The notes: generated from the letters alone by a model not told the origin. Positions 1-10,033 are shown, counted from the stretch's first letter. The stretch: DNA of 64,000 nt from Albibacterium bauzanense (GCF_004339765.1 NZ_SMGO01000002.1:620001-684000), one strand, 5' to 3'. A program made the numbers and translations.

Positions 1-411
1 TTGTGCAGCCAGATTTAGATCGTATGCAATATTTCTGCGTTTTTCGAGCATGCTACGATCTGCTTCTAGCAAGCGCAAATCTTCACAAACAACTTTGAAC
101 TGTTTATAAGCAATTAGTTTTTGTATCAGATCTTCTTTTAGGTCTATTTCACTTTCTTCATCATCCAAACGAATACTTGGGAGGAGAGATTTAGCTTTGA
201 TTCGCATTAATGTGGCCGCAACAAAAATAAACTCGCTTGCTATTTCCATATTCAGTGCTGCCATTTGTTGAATATAGAGCAAGAAATCCTGGGTTATTTT
301 GGCAATCGGGACATCCATAATATCCAATTCATCTCGTTCAATAAAGAATAGTAGTAAGTCAAAAGGACCTTCAAATTGCGGTAGATTTATTTCGAAATTG
401 CTAGTACTCAT
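1..411 (-). CDS. scpA: segregation and condensation protein A, 5' part (runs off left edge)
   Basis: The ATG is at 411-409 and 137 codons are visible before the window edge, so the C-terminal part is missing. ScpA is the kleisin subunit of the SMC-ScpA-ScpB condensin that compacts and segregates the chromosome. The N-terminus carries the family hallmark FEGPFDLLLFFI (about residues 13-24), followed by an acidic helix, DELDIMDVPIAKIT, and a helical stretch with LMRIKAKSLLP near residue 70; these form the part that binds the SMC neck. The gene is divergent from the cytochrome gene at 509 and has a TAnnTTTG element about 25 bp upstream of the start. The family assignment is firm; the missing end cannot be judged. 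Confidence 0.9.
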   Translation of the reverse strand, partial: MSTSNFEINLPQFEGPFDLLLFFIERDELDIMDVPIAKITQDFLLYIQQMAALNMEIASEFIFVAATLMRIKAKSLLPSIRLDDEESEIDLKEDLIQKLIAYKQFKVVCEDLRLLEADRSMLEKRRNIAYDLNLAAQ

Positions 412-435
412 GAACCCCGGGAGATTGCTTTTTTA

Positions 436-443
436 CAAAAGTA
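436..443 (-). promoter_or_regulatory. Bacteroidota -7 element upstream of scpA
   Basis: On the minus strand this reads TACTTTTG, a perfect match to the TAnnTTTG -7 element used by the primary sigma factor of Bacteroidota. It would give a leader of about 20 nt for scpA. I see no clear TTTG -33 box at the expected distance. Confidence 0.5.
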
Positions 444-508
444 TTGAAAACTCTACAAGTTATTTATTAATTTGGAACCTTCGTAATTTAATTATAATCA
501 TTTGAATC

Positions 509-3157
509 ATGTTCAAAATCCAACTTATATTACTTTATGCTTTTTTTACTTTTTTCAGTTTTTGGTTAAATCTGGAACGTCCTAATGTTTCTGATGGGTT
601 GAAAGTACAAAGCGACGATACCTTAAAAGGTGTTACCTGGCCTGATGAATTTACTCTTACCAAATTTTCAGGGCCTGATCTTACACCTAGTCCTGCTTGT
701 TTAGCAGTAGCAGCCACCGGAGAGGTGTTTGTTGGTGTCGATAAAATTGGATCATTGGGTAAGACACCAGGGAATGGAAGCATTATTAAGCTTGTTGATA
801 GTAATAATGATGGAAAGCTAGATACCCATACTGAGTTTGTAAAGGTTAATAATCCGCGTGGTATTATTGCAATGGGCGATCAGGTATTTGTTCTTCATGC
901 TGTCTTTTCTGAAGAGACGGGAAAGGCTTCCGGTATGGATTTGGTAGTTTTTGAAGATAAGGATCATGATGGAGTGGCTGATGGGCCGTCGAAGCCATTG
1001 ATTCAAAATATCAGTTCTCCTAAGTTTATATCAGACCGAGGTGTTGACCATGCAACGAATGGCATTAGAATGGGTATTGATGGTTGGATTTACATTGCTG
1101 TCGGAGATTTTGGCTTCTATAATGCAGTTGACCAAGCGGGTACTAAATTGACCATGCACGGTGGTGGTATTGTACGTGTCAGGCCTAATGGAACAGAGAT
1201 GGAGATTTACACCCATGGTACGCGTAATATTTATGACGTGGCTATTGACCCCTACATGAATATTTTTACGCGTGATAATACCAACGATGGTGGAGGCTGG
1301 AACATTCGTTTTAGCCATCAGATCCAGTCGGGAGAATACGGCTATCCCCTTTTGTTTAAGAACTTTACAGAAGAGATCATTCCTGCTTTAGTTGACCTGG
1401 GTGGTGGATCAGGAACGGGTTCTTTGTTTATGGATGAACCTACCTGGCCAGCAAAATACAACCATGTGCCGATGATGGCTGATTGGGGAAATAGCAAGCT
1501 TTATATTCATCGGGTTACTCCGGATGGTGCAAGTTTTACACAAGAGGAGGAAGAATTTATAAAGCTTCCGCAAATTACGGATTTGGATGTTGATGGTTCG
1601 GGCCGTTTGTATCTTTCTGCCTGGGATGGTGCTGGTTACTCAGGAAGCCCGGATAAAGGCTATGTTGTGCGTGTGGTACCTAAAAATTGGAAATACAGTG
1701 CTTTTCCTGATATTAAAAAAGCATCGGTAAAGGAGCTGGCAACTTTATTACAATCAACAAGCAGCGTTGCTCGTTTGAGTGCTCAACAAGAATTGCTAAA
1801 ACGTTCGGCTAAAGATGCAATGAAGGTTTCATGGGCTATGGCAGCTGATAAAAAATTGCCATTATATAGTCGTGTGGCTGGTATTTTTACTTATGCACAA
1901 GCGGCAGGCGAGAGTGGAACAAATAATTTGCTTAAACTGGTGTCTGATAGTGATGTAAAAGAATTCGCATTACGCGCTCTTGCTGATCGCAAAACTGCTA
2001 GTAAAAATGTTCCTGTTGAACCTTTTATTCAAGCTTTGGCAGATCAATCGCCACGCATTCAGGCAACAGCTATTATAGGTTTAGGTCGTCTAGATCGTCC
2101 TGAAGCAATTAGCTATCTTTTAAAGACAAAAGTTCCGGCTTCATTTGTTGCTCTTCCAAAGAATATGGAAGGTCCGCATGCAACGCCAAACTCTGCAATT
2201 ATTCCTGCACATCTGGCTGTACAAGCATTGGTAAAGCTGAATGCGGTTGATGCATGCGTTGCAGCTATCGGGACCGAAAACTCAACCATCGCTTTGTGGG
2301 CTTTGCGTTATATGCATGATCCAAAAGCTGTTGATGGGCTAATTGCTGCCTATGGAAAAACAAACGATGAAGTATTAAAGAAACAAATTATAACCACGCT
2401 TGCACGTCTGGATAAAACAGAGGCTCCTTATGAAGGTTTGACTTGGTGGAGTACAAGGCCAGATGGTCACGGCCCTTATTATAAAGCTGTTGACTGGGAG
2501 TTAACTCCAAAAATTAATCAATTCCTGATCGCAGAAAAAAATAAAGGCGAAGGTTCTGTAAAGGAATATTACGCTGATCTGAATGCGAAGTTTCAAATGG
2601 GAATTGATGAATTTGGAGGCAGTGAGAATCTTTTGGCCGGGAATGAAAATGAGGTTGCGATTGATCTGGAGTCGATAAAAAATAAGAGCGGGCAAATAGG
2701 TAAAACTTCTATTGAGGATGTGCTGCTTGCTATTCAGGATATAAAAGGAGACCCAACAAAGGGTAATGCTATTTTTATGAAGCAAGGGTGTGTTGCTTGT
2801 CATAGTATTAATAAAGGCGATCCATTAAAAGGGCCGTTTATGGGCCAAATAGGTTCGATTATGAATCGTGAGCAGATTGCAGAATCGATCTTGAAACCGA
2901 ATGCTTCTATATCTCAAGGTTTTGCAACAGTACTTATTGTTACAAAGTCTAAGGATAGTTATATGGGTTTTGTTACCGCAGAAAATGCTAACGAGGTAGT
3001 TTTAAGAGATATTACCGGGCATGTTTCAACAATAAAGACATCAGATATTGCTTCTCGTGAAGAAATGGAGATGTCTATGATGCCTAGTGGTTTAGCAAAT
3101 TCATTATCGATTGAAGAGTTCGCTTCTTTGGTTACTTATTTATCGGAGCAGAAATAA
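509..3157 (+). CDS. PVC-type membrane-bound dehydrogenase with HEAT-like repeats and c-type cytochrome domain
   Basis: 882 aa. A short hydrophobic N-terminus (residues 3-20) looks like a signal or anchor. Residues about 40-390 form the beta-propeller (NHL/sugar dehydrogenase-like) domain of the Pirellula/Verrucomicrobium dehydrogenase family, with repeated D-N-D-G-type acidic loops such as DSNNDGKLDT. Residues about 400-690 are helical HEAT-like repeats. The C-terminus has one c-type heme site, CVACH at residues 761-765, with MMPSG as a possible distal Met ligand near 855. The protein should act outside the cytoplasmic membrane, passing electrons from substrate oxidation to heme. The substrate is unknown; related proteins often accompany carbohydrate catabolism, but here the neighbours are housekeeping genes. 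Confidence 0.8.
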   Translation: MFKIQLILLYAFFTFFSFWLNLERPNVSDGLKVQSDDTLKGVTWPDEFTLTKFSGPDLTPSPACLAVAATGEVFVGVDKIGSLGKTPGNGSIIKLVDSNNDGKLDTHTEFVKVNNPRGIIAMGDQVFVLHAVFSEETGKASGMDLVVFEDKDHDGVADGPSKPLIQNISSPKFISDRGVDHATNGIRMGIDGWIYIAVGDFGFYNAVDQAGTKLTMHGGGIVRVRPNGTEMEIYTHGTRNIYDVAIDPYMNIFTRDNTNDGGGWNIRFSHQIQSGEYGYPLLFKNFTEEIIPALVDLGGGSGTGSLFMDEPTWPAKYNHVPMMADWGNSKLYIHRVTPDGASFTQEEEEFIKLPQITDLDVDGSGRLYLSAWDGAGYSGSPDKGYVVRVVPKNWKYSAFPDIKKASVKELATLLQSTSSVARLSAQQELLKRSAKDAMKVSWAMAADKKLPLYSRVAGIFTYAQAAGESGTNNLLKLVSDSDVKEFALRALADRKTASKNVPVEPFIQALADQSPRIQATAIIGLGRLDRPEAISYLLKTKVPASFVALPKNMEGPHATPNSAIIPAHLAVQALVKLNAVDACVAAIGTENSTIALWALRYMHDPKAVDGLIAAYGKTNDEVLKKQIITTLARLDKTEAPYEGLTWWSTRPDGHGPYYKAVDWELTPKINQFLIAEKNKGEGSVKEYYADLNAKFQMGIDEFGGSENLLAGNENEVAIDLESIKNKSGQIGKTSIEDVLLAIQDIKGDPTKGNAIFMKQGCVACHSINKGDPLKGPFMGQIGSIMNREQIAESILKPNASISQGFATVLIVTKSKDSYMGFVTAENANEVVLRDITGHVSTIKTSDIASREEMEMSMMPSGLANSLSIEEFASLVTYLSEQK

Positions 3158-3297
3158 AACAAAGTTTTATGACTTGTGTCCTGCATATTTTTTAATAGCA
3201 GAATGTTTTGTATTAAGCTTTAGGAAGGCTGGTCAAAATAGGATGTTTTAAATATTATGCCGTAATTTGTACAAGTTTGAAGAGGAACTTATTGGAT

Positions 3298-5226
3298 ATG
3301 GATTTTGAACCGGGAAAGTTATTAAAGAACATTAATAGCCCCGCTGATATAAAAAAGCTTAAAGAATCTGACCTTGAGCAGCTTAGTAAAGAGCTACGTC
3401 AATATATAATTGATGTAGTTTCTGTATATGGCGGTCATTTTGGAGCGAGCTTAGGCGTGGTTGAATTAACGGTGGCTTTGCATTATGTTCTAAATACGCC
3501 TTACGATCAATTAGTTTGGGACGTAGGTCATCAGGCTTATGGACATAAAATCCTTACTGGTAGACGTGATTCATTTTATACCAATAGAACTCATCATGGT
3601 ATTAGTGGTTTTCCGAGACGTTCAGAAAGTGAATACGATACATTTGGAGTAGGGCATTCTTCTACTTCTATATCAGCAGCTTTGGGTATGGCGGTTGCAT
3701 CTGTTTATAAAGGTGAAACTGACCGTCAGCATGTAGCTGTTATCGGTGATGGTGCGATGACTGCCGGTATGGCATTTGAAGCGTTAAATCATGGAGGTAT
3801 TGCTAATTCTAACTTATTGGTGATCCTGAACGACAATTGTATGTCTATTGACCCTAATGTAGGGGCATTAAAAGAATATCTGACACAAATTTCTACATCG
3901 AGATCGTATAATAGATTTCGGGATGATATTGGTTATGTGTTAGGAAAAATATCTGAATTAGGGCCGGATGCTTTAGGGGCGGTTAAGAAGATTGAGAAGA
4001 GCATTAAAGGTACTTTGTTAAAAAACAGCAATCTTTTTGAAGCGTTGAAGTTTCGCTATTTTGGACCGGTTGATGGTCATGATGTAAAGCGATTGGTGAA
4101 AACGCTGGAAGATTTAAAGACCATTCCGGGTCCTAAACTATTACATGTTATTACTACGAAAGGCAAAGGTTATGCTTTGGCTGAGAAAGATCAGACCAAG
4201 TGGCATGCCCCTGGTTTGTTTGATAAAATAACGGGTGAGATTAAGAAATCAAGCTCTGTAGCGCCTGCTCCACCTAAATATCAGGATGTTTTTGGACTTA
4301 CCCTGGTAGAGCTGGCAGAGAAGAATAAAAAAATAATGGGTATTACACCTGCAATGCCATCAGGCTCTTCATTGAATATTATGATGAAGGCTATGCCTGA
4401 TCGGGCATTTGATGTGGGTATCGCCGAACAGCATGCTGTTACCTTTTCGGCGGGGTTGGCTACGCAAGATCTAATTCCTTTTTGCACCATCTATTCTAGT
4501 TTTATGCAAAGAGCATACGACCAGGTGATCCATGATGTAGCTTTGCAGAAATTGAATGTGGTTTTCTGTTTGGATCGTGCTGGTGTGGTTGGCGCAGATG
4601 GCGCAACGCATCATGGTGCTTATGATTTAGCTTTTATGCGCTGCGTTCCGAATATGATAGTTTCTGCACCAATGAATGAAGAGGAATTGCGGAATCTGAT
4701 GTTTACAGCACAGCAAGATAATATGGGGCCATTTGCTATCCGCTATCCACGTGGACAAGGTGTTATGGTTGATTGGCGTAGACCTATGAAGGCGATTGAG
4801 ATTGGAAAAGGAAGAAAGATATGTGATGGGGAAGAACTTGCTATCCTTACTATCGGGCATATAGGTAATGAAGCTGTAAAAGCTTGTCGTACAGTGAACG
4901 AGCAAGGAATATATCCGGCTCATTATGATCTTCGTTTTGTTAAACCGCTGGATGAGCCATTGCTTCATGAGGTGTTTAAGAAGTATAAGAAGATTATTAC
5001 TGTTGAAGATGGCACGATAGAAGGTGGAATGGGTAGCGCAGTGCTGGAATTTATGGCTGACCATAATTATTCGAGCCAGGTTGTCCGCTTGGGCATTCCT
5101 AATACAATAATAGAACACGGTGAGCAGCAAGAGCTTTGGGCTGAGAGTGGGTATGACGCTGACTCTATTGTGAAAGAAATTAAGCGTTTAGCAGTTAGCA
5201 GAAAGACTAACACATTGGCGGGTTAG
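3298..5226 (+). CDS. dxs: 1-deoxy-D-xylulose-5-phosphate synthase
   Basis: Makes DXP from pyruvate and glyceraldehyde-3-phosphate with thiamine diphosphate, the first step of the MEP isoprenoid pathway. The thiamine-diphosphate motif GDGAM is at residues 150-154, followed by the N-D-N-C-M-S segment. The transketolase-type central domain has [15 protein letters not shown] from residue 426, and the C-terminal transketolase domain is complete, at about 642 aa, a normal length. I chose the ATG at 3298 because the following [15 protein letters not shown] fits the usual Dxs N-terminus; an in-frame TTG at 3277 would add seven residues. aspS follows after 26 bp on the same strand, so the two may be co-transcribed. 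Confidence 0.95.
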   Translation: MDFEPGKLLKNINSPADIKKLKESDLEQLSKELRQYIIDVVSVYGGHFGASLGVVELTVALHYVLNTPYDQLVWDVGHQAYGHKILTGRRDSFYTNRTHHGISGFPRRSESEYDTFGVGHSSTSISAALGMAVASVYKGETDRQHVAVIGDGAMTAGMAFEALNHGGIANSNLLVILNDNCMSIDPNVGALKEYLTQISTSRSYNRFRDDIGYVLGKISELGPDALGAVKKIEKSIKGTLLKNSNLFEALKFRYFGPVDGHDVKRLVKTLEDLKTIPGPKLLHVITTKGKGYALAEKDQTKWHAPGLFDKITGEIKKSSSVAPAPPKYQDVFGLTLVELAEKNKKIMGITPAMPSGSSLNIMMKAMPDRAFDVGIAEQHAVTFSAGLATQDLIPFCTIYSSFMQRAYDQVIHDVALQKLNVVFCLDRAGVVGADGATHHGAYDLAFMRCVPNMIVSAPMNEEELRNLMFTAQQDNMGPFAIRYPRGQGVMVDWRRPMKAIEIGKGRKICDGEELAILTIGHIGNEAVKACRTVNEQGIYPAHYDLRFVKPLDEPLLHEVFKKYKKIITVEDGTIEGGMGSAVLEFMADHNYSSQVVRLGIPNTIIEHGEQQELWAESGYDADSIVKEIKRLAVSRKTNTLAG

Positions 5227-5252
5227 CTCAAAATACGATATACAAAATTTAT

Positions 5253-7004
5253 ATGCTCAGAACACATACATGCGGTGAATTGTCGCTTGCCGATTTAGGA
5301 AAAGAAGTAAAACTTTGTGGTTGGGTTCAGAAATCACGTGATCTTGGAGGGATGACTTTTGTGGATATGCGTGATCGTTTTGGTATTACACAATTAACGT
5401 TTAATACGGATGATGATGCTGCTTTACGGGCAAGTGCACGTGAACTGGGTCGTGAATATGTTATACAGGTTTCGGGTACGGTTATAGAAAGGGCGAGTAA
5501 GAACTTAAAAATGGCTACGGGTGAAATAGAAATTAAAGTTTCACAGCTTGATGTTTTGAACCCAGCTAAGTTACCTCCCTTTTTAATTGAGGATGAAACA
5601 GATGGAGGGGAAGATATTCGATTAAAATATCGTTACCTGGATTTGCGCCGTAATCCGGTTCGTAATAATTTGATTCTTCGCCATAAAATGGCGCAAGAAA
5701 TTCGTAAGTATTTGGATGCTGAGAATTTTATAGAGGTTGAGACACCGGTTCTAATTAAATCTACACCCGAGGGTGCAAGAGATTTTGTGGTTCCAAGCCG
5801 CATGAATCCCGGTGAGTTTTACGCATTGCCTCAATCGCCGCAAACTTTTAAGCAGTTATTAATGATATCTGGCTTTGACCGTTATTTTCAGATTGTAAAA
5901 TGTTTTCGTGATGAGGATTTGCGCGCAGACAGACAGCCTGAATTCACTCAGATTGACTGCGAATTGACATTTGTTGAGCAAGAAGATATTCTGAATATTT
6001 TTGAAGGTTTGGTTAGGCATCTATTTAAGAATATTAAGGGAGTTGTTTTAAATGGTTTCCCTAGAATGGATTATGCAGATGCTATGCGTTTGTATGGATC
6101 TGATAAGCCGGATATCCGTTTTGATATGAAGTTCATTGAAATCAATGAGCTTGTGCAAGAGAAGGGTTTCTCTGTATTTGACAAAGCGGAATTGGTTGTT
6201 GCGATTAATGCTCAAAACTGTGCTGTTTATACAAGGAAGCAATTGGATGAGCTTACTGATTTTGTAAAAAGACCGCAGATAGGAGCTACAGGACTGGTTT
6301 ATATCCGTTATAATGTGGATGGTTCATTGAAATCATCAGTTGATAAATTTTATACAGAAGAACAGTTAAAAGCGATTGCTGATAAGGCAGATGCTAAGCC
6401 GGGTGATTTGATTTTGATTATGGCTGGTGCGGTGGATAAAACACGTAAACAGCTTAGTGAATTGCGTTTGGAGATTGCGAACCGGGAAGGTTTGAGAAAC
6501 AAAGAAACTTTTGCGCCTTTATGGGTAACTGATTTTCCTTTATTGGAATGGGATGAAGAGTCTAATCGCTATCATGCTATGCATCATCCATTTACAGCTC
6601 CTAAGCCAGAGGATATGGTTAAATTAGATACTGAACCATTGAGTGTTCGGGCTAATGCCTATGATATGGTTATTAACGGAAGTGAAGTTGGAGGTGGATC
6701 CATCCGTATCTTTAATCAGGATGTTCAGGCTAGAATGTTTGATTTATTAGGGTTTACTCCTGAAGAGGCCAGAAAACAATTTGGGTTCTTAATGGATGCC
6801 TTTACATACGGAGCTCCACCACATGGAGGGATTGCTTTAGGTTTTGATCGATTGGTTTCCATCTTCGCCGGATTAGATTCTATCCGCGATGTAATTGCTT
6901 TCCCTAAAAACAATGCGGGCAGAGATGTAATGATTGACTCACCCTCAACGATTGATGAGAAGCAATTGACTGAATTATCTATTCAGGTGAAGAAGAAAGA
7001 CTAA
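5253..7004 (+). CDS. aspS: aspartyl-tRNA synthetase
   Basis: Class II synthetase charging tRNA-Asp, 583 aa, the usual bacterial length. It has an N-terminal OB-fold anticodon-binding domain (residues about 1-105, [16 protein letters not shown]), then motif 2, [16 protein letters not shown], around residues 218-233. A GAD insertion domain follows, typical of bacterial AspRS. Motif 3 is GGIALGFDR at residues 525-533, with the ATP-contacting Arg. Nothing is missing. The gene lies 26 bp after dxs and is convergent with ssb, the stops being only 5 bp apart with no obvious hairpin terminator between them. Confidence 0.97.
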   Translation: MLRTHTCGELSLADLGKEVKLCGWVQKSRDLGGMTFVDMRDRFGITQLTFNTDDDAALRASARELGREYVIQVSGTVIERASKNLKMATGEIEIKVSQLDVLNPAKLPPFLIEDETDGGEDIRLKYRYLDLRRNPVRNNLILRHKMAQEIRKYLDAENFIEVETPVLIKSTPEGARDFVVPSRMNPGEFYALPQSPQTFKQLLMISGFDRYFQIVKCFRDEDLRADRQPEFTQIDCELTFVEQEDILNIFEGLVRHLFKNIKGVVLNGFPRMDYADAMRLYGSDKPDIRFDMKFIEINELVQEKGFSVFDKAELVVAINAQNCAVYTRKQLDELTDFVKRPQIGATGLVYIRYNVDGSLKSSVDKFYTEEQLKAIADKADAKPGDLILIMAGAVDKTRKQLSELRLEIANREGLRNKETFAPLWVTDFPLLEWDEESNRYHAMHHPFTAPKPEDMVKLDTEPLSVRANAYDMVINGSEVGGGSIRIFNQDVQARMFDLLGFTPEEARKQFGFLMDAFTYGAPPHGGIALGFDRLVSIFAGLDSIRDVIAFPKNNAGRDVMIDSPSTIDEKQLTELSIQVKKKD

Positions 7005-7009
7005 TTGAT

Positions 7010-7432
7010 TTAGAAAGGTAAGTCACCCTCTTCATCTTGGTTCTCTTTGTAATTAACCGGGTTTTCGTTTTCAAAACCAGATGTACCTGTAGATTCGAAG
7101 TCGCTTTTGCGTCCTAACATAGTGAAGTTGTCAGCCACAATCTCGGTTGTATAGCGTTTTACGTTTTCCTTATCTTCATAAGAGCGTGTACGTATTTTAC
7201 CCTCGATGTAGACTAATTTTCCTTTGTGAAGAAATTTCTCAGCAATTTCTGCTAGTCCGCGCCACATGACAATATTGTGCCACTCTGTTTGTTCAATTCT
7301 TTTTCCGTCTTTATTGTAAGTTTCAGAAGTTGCAAGCGGAAAACTGGCTACGGTTACGTTATTGTCTAGATGACGAACTTCTGGATCTTTACCTAGGTGC
7401 CCTACTAATATAACTTTGTTTATTCCCGACAT
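7010..7432 (-). CDS. ssb: single-stranded DNA-binding protein
   Basis: 140 aa. The OB-fold fills residues 1-110, starting MSGINKVILVGHLGKDPEV and containing the typical TEWHNIVMWRGLAEIAEKFLHKG segment split over beta strands 3 and the helix. A short acidic tail ends in GDLPF, the conserved tip that recruits SSB partner proteins in replication and repair. It follows mutY on the same strand (11 bp gap), an order common in Bacteroidota, although the gldE gene that often follows is absent here. Its own TAnnTTTG element lies directly before the ATG, so it may be transcribed independently as a nearly leaderless mRNA. Confidence 0.95.
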   Translation of the reverse strand: MSGINKVILVGHLGKDPEVRHLDNNVTVASFPLATSETYNKDGKRIEQTEWHNIVMWRGLAEIAEKFLHKGKLVYIEGKIRTRSYEDKENVKRYTTEIVADNFTMLGRKSDFESTGTSGFENENPVNYKENQDEEGDLPF

Positions 7433-7434
7433 AT

Positions 7435-7442
7435 CAAAATTA
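7435..7442 (-). promoter_or_regulatory. -7 element abutting the ssb start codon
   Basis: The minus strand reads TAATTTTG, matching TAnnTTTG, and its last G is 3 nt from the ssb ATG (7432-7430). If used, the transcript would start at or within a few bases of the ATG. It sits in the 11-bp gap between mutY and ssb. No TTTG -33 box is visible. Confidence 0.35.
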
Positions 7443-7443
7443 G

Positions 7444-8493
7444 TTAATTAAAATACACATCCATAAAAGAGAATATAAGCTTTGACTTAGCTAATTTATC
7501 TAAATCTTTTATCAATACATAATTCCAGTCTCTATTTTTGAGTGCATCTTTTTTAATATTCGTGATCTCAAAAAATCGTGCATGGATATTTTGATGACTA
7601 AGGATATGCTTTGTAGTAGCACTGCTGTATATAATTTCTGCCTGTTCTCCGAAAAGTTTGATGAATTCTTCTGAGAGCTTTATCTCCTCATCATTCAATG
7701 AGAGGGAGCTTTCTAGCAGGGGTAATTCGAATAGGCCTTCCCAGATATCACCTTCTTTTCGTCTTTGTATTAAGATCTCATCATCCTTTCTTATTACGAA
7801 ATAATTGAAATAGCGGTTTCTGCTCTTTCCTGCTTTTATTTTTACCGGTAGTTTATTAACAAGGTTATTCTGATAAGCAAAGCAGGTTTGTTGCAGTGGG
7901 CAGCTATCACAATCAGGGCTTTGAGGCTTGCATTGCAATGCTCCAAATTCCATCATCGCCTGGTTATGAATGCCTGGATTTTTTCTATCTAGTACTTCCT
8001 GTGCCAAGCGATTGAACTGCTGTTTGCCTTTAGAAGAGTTTATGGGTTCATCAATTCCAAAATATCGGGCTAATACGCGGCTTACATTGCCATCGACTAC
8101 CGCTTTGGACTCATTTATAGAGAAGGAAGCGATTGCTGATGCTGTATATTCACCAATGCCGGGCAGCTCAATTAATTTGTCATAGTTTGATGGAAAAATG
8201 CCTGCATACTCCTGCATAATTAATTTAGCTGTTTTTAGCATATTCCTTGCACGAGAATAATAACCGAGACCTTGCCAATGCCGTAATATTTCTTCTTCAG
8301 GTGCTGATGCAAATGACTCTATATTGGGGTAATGTTCTGTAAATTTATAGAAATAGGGAGTGCCTTGGTTAACGCGTGTTTGCTGTAAGATAATCTCTGA
8401 TAGCCAGATAATATAAGGATCATTGGTTTCTCGCCATGGAAGATTGCGTTGATTCTTATGGTACCATTGGATTATTTGTTGAGAAAAATACAT
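7444..8493 (-). CDS. mutY: A/G-specific adenine glycosylase
   Basis: Removes adenine mispaired with 8-oxoguanine in base excision repair. 349 aa. The catalytic Glu is E33 in WLSEIILQQTRV. The helix-hairpin-helix is LPGIGEYTA (residues 110-118), and the catalytic Asp is D134 in VVDGNVSRV. The [4Fe-4S] cluster ligands are C188, C195, C198 and C204 with the classical C-X6-C-X2-C-X5-C spacing. The C-terminal NUDIX-like domain (about 225-345) that reads 8-oxoG is present. It is divergent from the HU gene, giving the common Bacteroidota arrangement mutY | HU-TPR-rng. Confidence 0.96.
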   Translation of the reverse strand: MYFSQQIIQWYHKNQRNLPWRETNDPYIIWLSEIILQQTRVNQGTPYFYKFTEHYPNIESFASAPEEEILRHWQGLGYYSRARNMLKTAKLIMQEYAGIFPSNYDKLIELPGIGEYTASAIASFSINESKAVVDGNVSRVLARYFGIDEPINSSKGKQQFNRLAQEVLDRKNPGIHNQAMMEFGALQCKPQSPDCDSCPLQQTCFAYQNNLVNKLPVKIKAGKSRNRYFNYFVIRKDDEILIQRRKEGDIWEGLFELPLLESSLSLNDEEIKLSEEFIKLFGEQAEIIYSSATTKHILSHQNIHARFFEITNIKKDALKNRDWNYVLIKDLDKLAKSKLIFSFMDVYFN

Positions 8494-8653
8494 TCTGCAA
8501 GATTCGTAAATAAAATTAAAATAGTATTAAATTTTTATTTTTAAACTTTGTGAATATCTTACCATTAATCAAGATCTTTATGTAATATTTAGATTAGTTT
8601 TGCTTAACTATTGGTTAATAGCGTGTTTAGAAGAAATATTTGTTTATAAGGAT

Positions 8654-8684
8654 TTTGTTTAATCATTATAAAAGGATACTTTTG
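8654..8684 (+). promoter_or_regulatory. Bacteroidota-type promoter of the HU operon
   Basis: A TTTG -33 box at 8654-8657 and TACTTTTG (TAnnTTTG -7 box) at 8677-8684 are separated by 19 nt. Transcription would start near 8688-8691, giving a leader of about 55 nt before the HU ATG at 8745. This is one of the best two-box promoters in the window. Confidence 0.7.
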
Positions 8685-8744
8685 CGTCCCAATTCGTTTA
8701 GAGAATCATATAATAAAAGCATATATAATAAATTAAATTAAAAC

Positions 8745-9035
8745 ATGACTAAAGCAGATATTATCACGGAGATATCCAATAAGACTGGATTAGAGAAGAC
8801 GGATGTACAGGCTACTGTAGAAGCATTCTTCAAGGTGGTGAAAAACTCCATGATTGAGGGTGAAAATGTGTACGTTAGAGGATTCGGAAGTTTCGTTGTA
8901 AAGAAAAGAGCTCAGAAGACCGCTCGTAACATTTCTAAGAATACCGCAATCATTATTCCGGAACATTTTGTTCCTAGTTTCAAACCTGCTAAGGTTTTCG
9001 TAGAGAAAGTTAAAGCAGGCAATAAGTCTAAGTAA
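8745..9035 (+). CDS. HU-family DNA-binding protein
   Basis: 96 aa histone-like protein. The N-terminal helical dimerisation part (MTKADIITEISNKTGLEKTD) is followed by the beta-arm region with the family signature around VRGFGSFVVKKRAQKTARN and then the arm IIIPEHFVPSFKPAK. HU dimers bend and compact DNA. It is preceded by a strong two-box promoter and followed 13 bp later by the TPR protein and then a tiny ribosomal protein gene, so the three probably form one transcript. The sequence does not tell HU from IHF subunits with confidence; in Bacteroidota such single genes are normally called HU. Confidence 0.93.
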   Translation: MTKADIITEISNKTGLEKTDVQATVEAFFKVVKNSMIEGENVYVRGFGSFVVKKRAQKTARNISKNTAIIIPEHFVPSFKPAKVFVEKVKAGNKSK

Positions 9036-9048
9036 TAATTAAGGGATT

Positions 9049-9888
9049 ATGATCAATACAAAACAAATAATTGTGATTGCAGGAATTGTGGTGCTTATGG
9101 GCGTCATTCTATTGCAGCCAGTAAAAAGTTTGACTAAGGAGGAGCCTGTCGCTACTGAAGATGCTATGGCTTCTGCTACAACTGATCAATTTTCCCTGGA
9201 ATCGGTGTCTCAGATAGCGAAACAAGGCCTTAGTGCTAATTTGACAAAAGAGATTACTGATTTAGAAACTAAATTAAATGCTGCATCTGATGCAGATAAA
9301 TTACCTTTATATAAAGAGCTGGCTCAACATTGGCTTGATGTGAATCAACCTATGCCTGTAGCCTTTATATATGAAGAGATTGCTCAGGAAGAACCAAGTC
9401 TTGAGAACTGGGTGAAAACAGGCGATCTATTTACAGATTCTTATCAACACTTAAGTGATACGGTTATGGCTCCTGCTTTTACGGAACGAGCTAAAAAAGC
9501 TTATGAGTCGGCATTGGCTATTGATGATAAGAATTTGGATGCAAGGACCGGTTTAGGTACAGCTTTAGTAAATGGCCCGGCTCCAATGGCAGGTATTACA
9601 ATGTTATTGGATGTGGTTAAAGAAGATCCTGCAAACTTAAAAGCAAATTATAATTTGGGATTGTTTTCGATGAAATCGAGACAGTTTGATAAAGCAGTTG
9701 AACGTTTTAATACGGTGCTTGAGCAGACCCCAAATAATGCTGAAGTTTGGTTCTATTTAGCCACAAGTTATGAAAATATTGGCTTGAAAGCAGATGCAAT
9801 AAAAGCTTTCCAGAAAAGCAAGGAGCTTGCTGCTGATCCAAGCCTAACTCAATTTATTGACCGGAAGGTTGAAGAGCTGAGTAAGTAA
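9049..9888 (+). CDS. TPR-repeat protein with N-terminal membrane anchor
   Basis: 279 aa. Residues 7-25 (IIVIAGIVVLMGVILLQPV) form a single membrane segment, uncleaved anchor or signal. The rest is helical with TPR units around residues 165-270, for example NLKANYNLGLFSMKSRQFDK and AEVWFYLATSYENIGLKADA. TPRs mediate protein contacts; no catalytic motif is seen. A homologue sits downstream of HU and upstream of rng in many Bacteroidota, which hints at an envelope or ribosome-linked assembly role, but the function is not known. It is in the presumed HU operon, 13 bp behind HU. Confidence 0.8.
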   Translation: MINTKQIIVIAGIVVLMGVILLQPVKSLTKEEPVATEDAMASATTDQFSLESVSQIAKQGLSANLTKEITDLETKLNAASDADKLPLYKELAQHWLDVNQPMPVAFIYEEIAQEEPSLENWVKTGDLFTDSYQHLSDTVMAPAFTERAKKAYESALAIDDKNLDARTGLGTALVNGPAPMAGITMLLDVVKEDPANLKANYNLGLFSMKSRQFDKAVERFNTVLEQTPNNAEVWFYLATSYENIGLKADAIKAFQKSKELAADPSLTQFIDRKVEELSK

Positions 9889-9921
9889 TTAATAAAATTA
9901 AAAACATTTAAAAGAATTATT

Positions 9922-10011
9922 ATGCCAAGCGGAAAAAAAAGAAAAAGACATAAAATGTCAACTCACAAACGCAAGAAACGTTTAAGAAAAAACAGACACA
10001 AGAAAAAATAG
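9922..10011 (+). CDS. tiny basic ribosomal protein, bS22/AURKAIP1-COX24-like
   Basis: A 29-codon gene starting at ATG 9922 and ending with TAG at 10009-10011. Nearly two thirds of the residues are Lys, Arg or His; it starts MPSGKKRKRHKMSTHKRKKR and ends NRHKKK. This is the size and composition of the conserved Bacteroidota protein annotated as AURKAIP1/COX24-domain, the bacterial relative of mitochondrial mS38 and of mycobacterial bS22, which binds the small ribosomal subunit. It lies 33 bp after the TPR gene and before the rng leader. It is shorter than most gene-calling cut-offs. I recognise the family from memory and cannot align it here. Confidence 0.8.
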   Translation: MPSGKKRKRHKMSTHKRKKRLRKNRHKKK

Positions 10012-10033
10012 ATTTTTAGATTGAAAAAAGGCT

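Noticed and set aside
3277-3297. Upstream TTG start for dxs
   Set aside because: It would add seven residues before a well-placed ATG, and the ATG start fits the family N-terminus better.
4627-5130. 167-codon minus-strand open frame across dxs
   Set aside because: It lies wholly antisense to the conserved C-terminal half of dxs, has no recognisable motif and no promoter-like element at its start; a shadow of dxs codon use.
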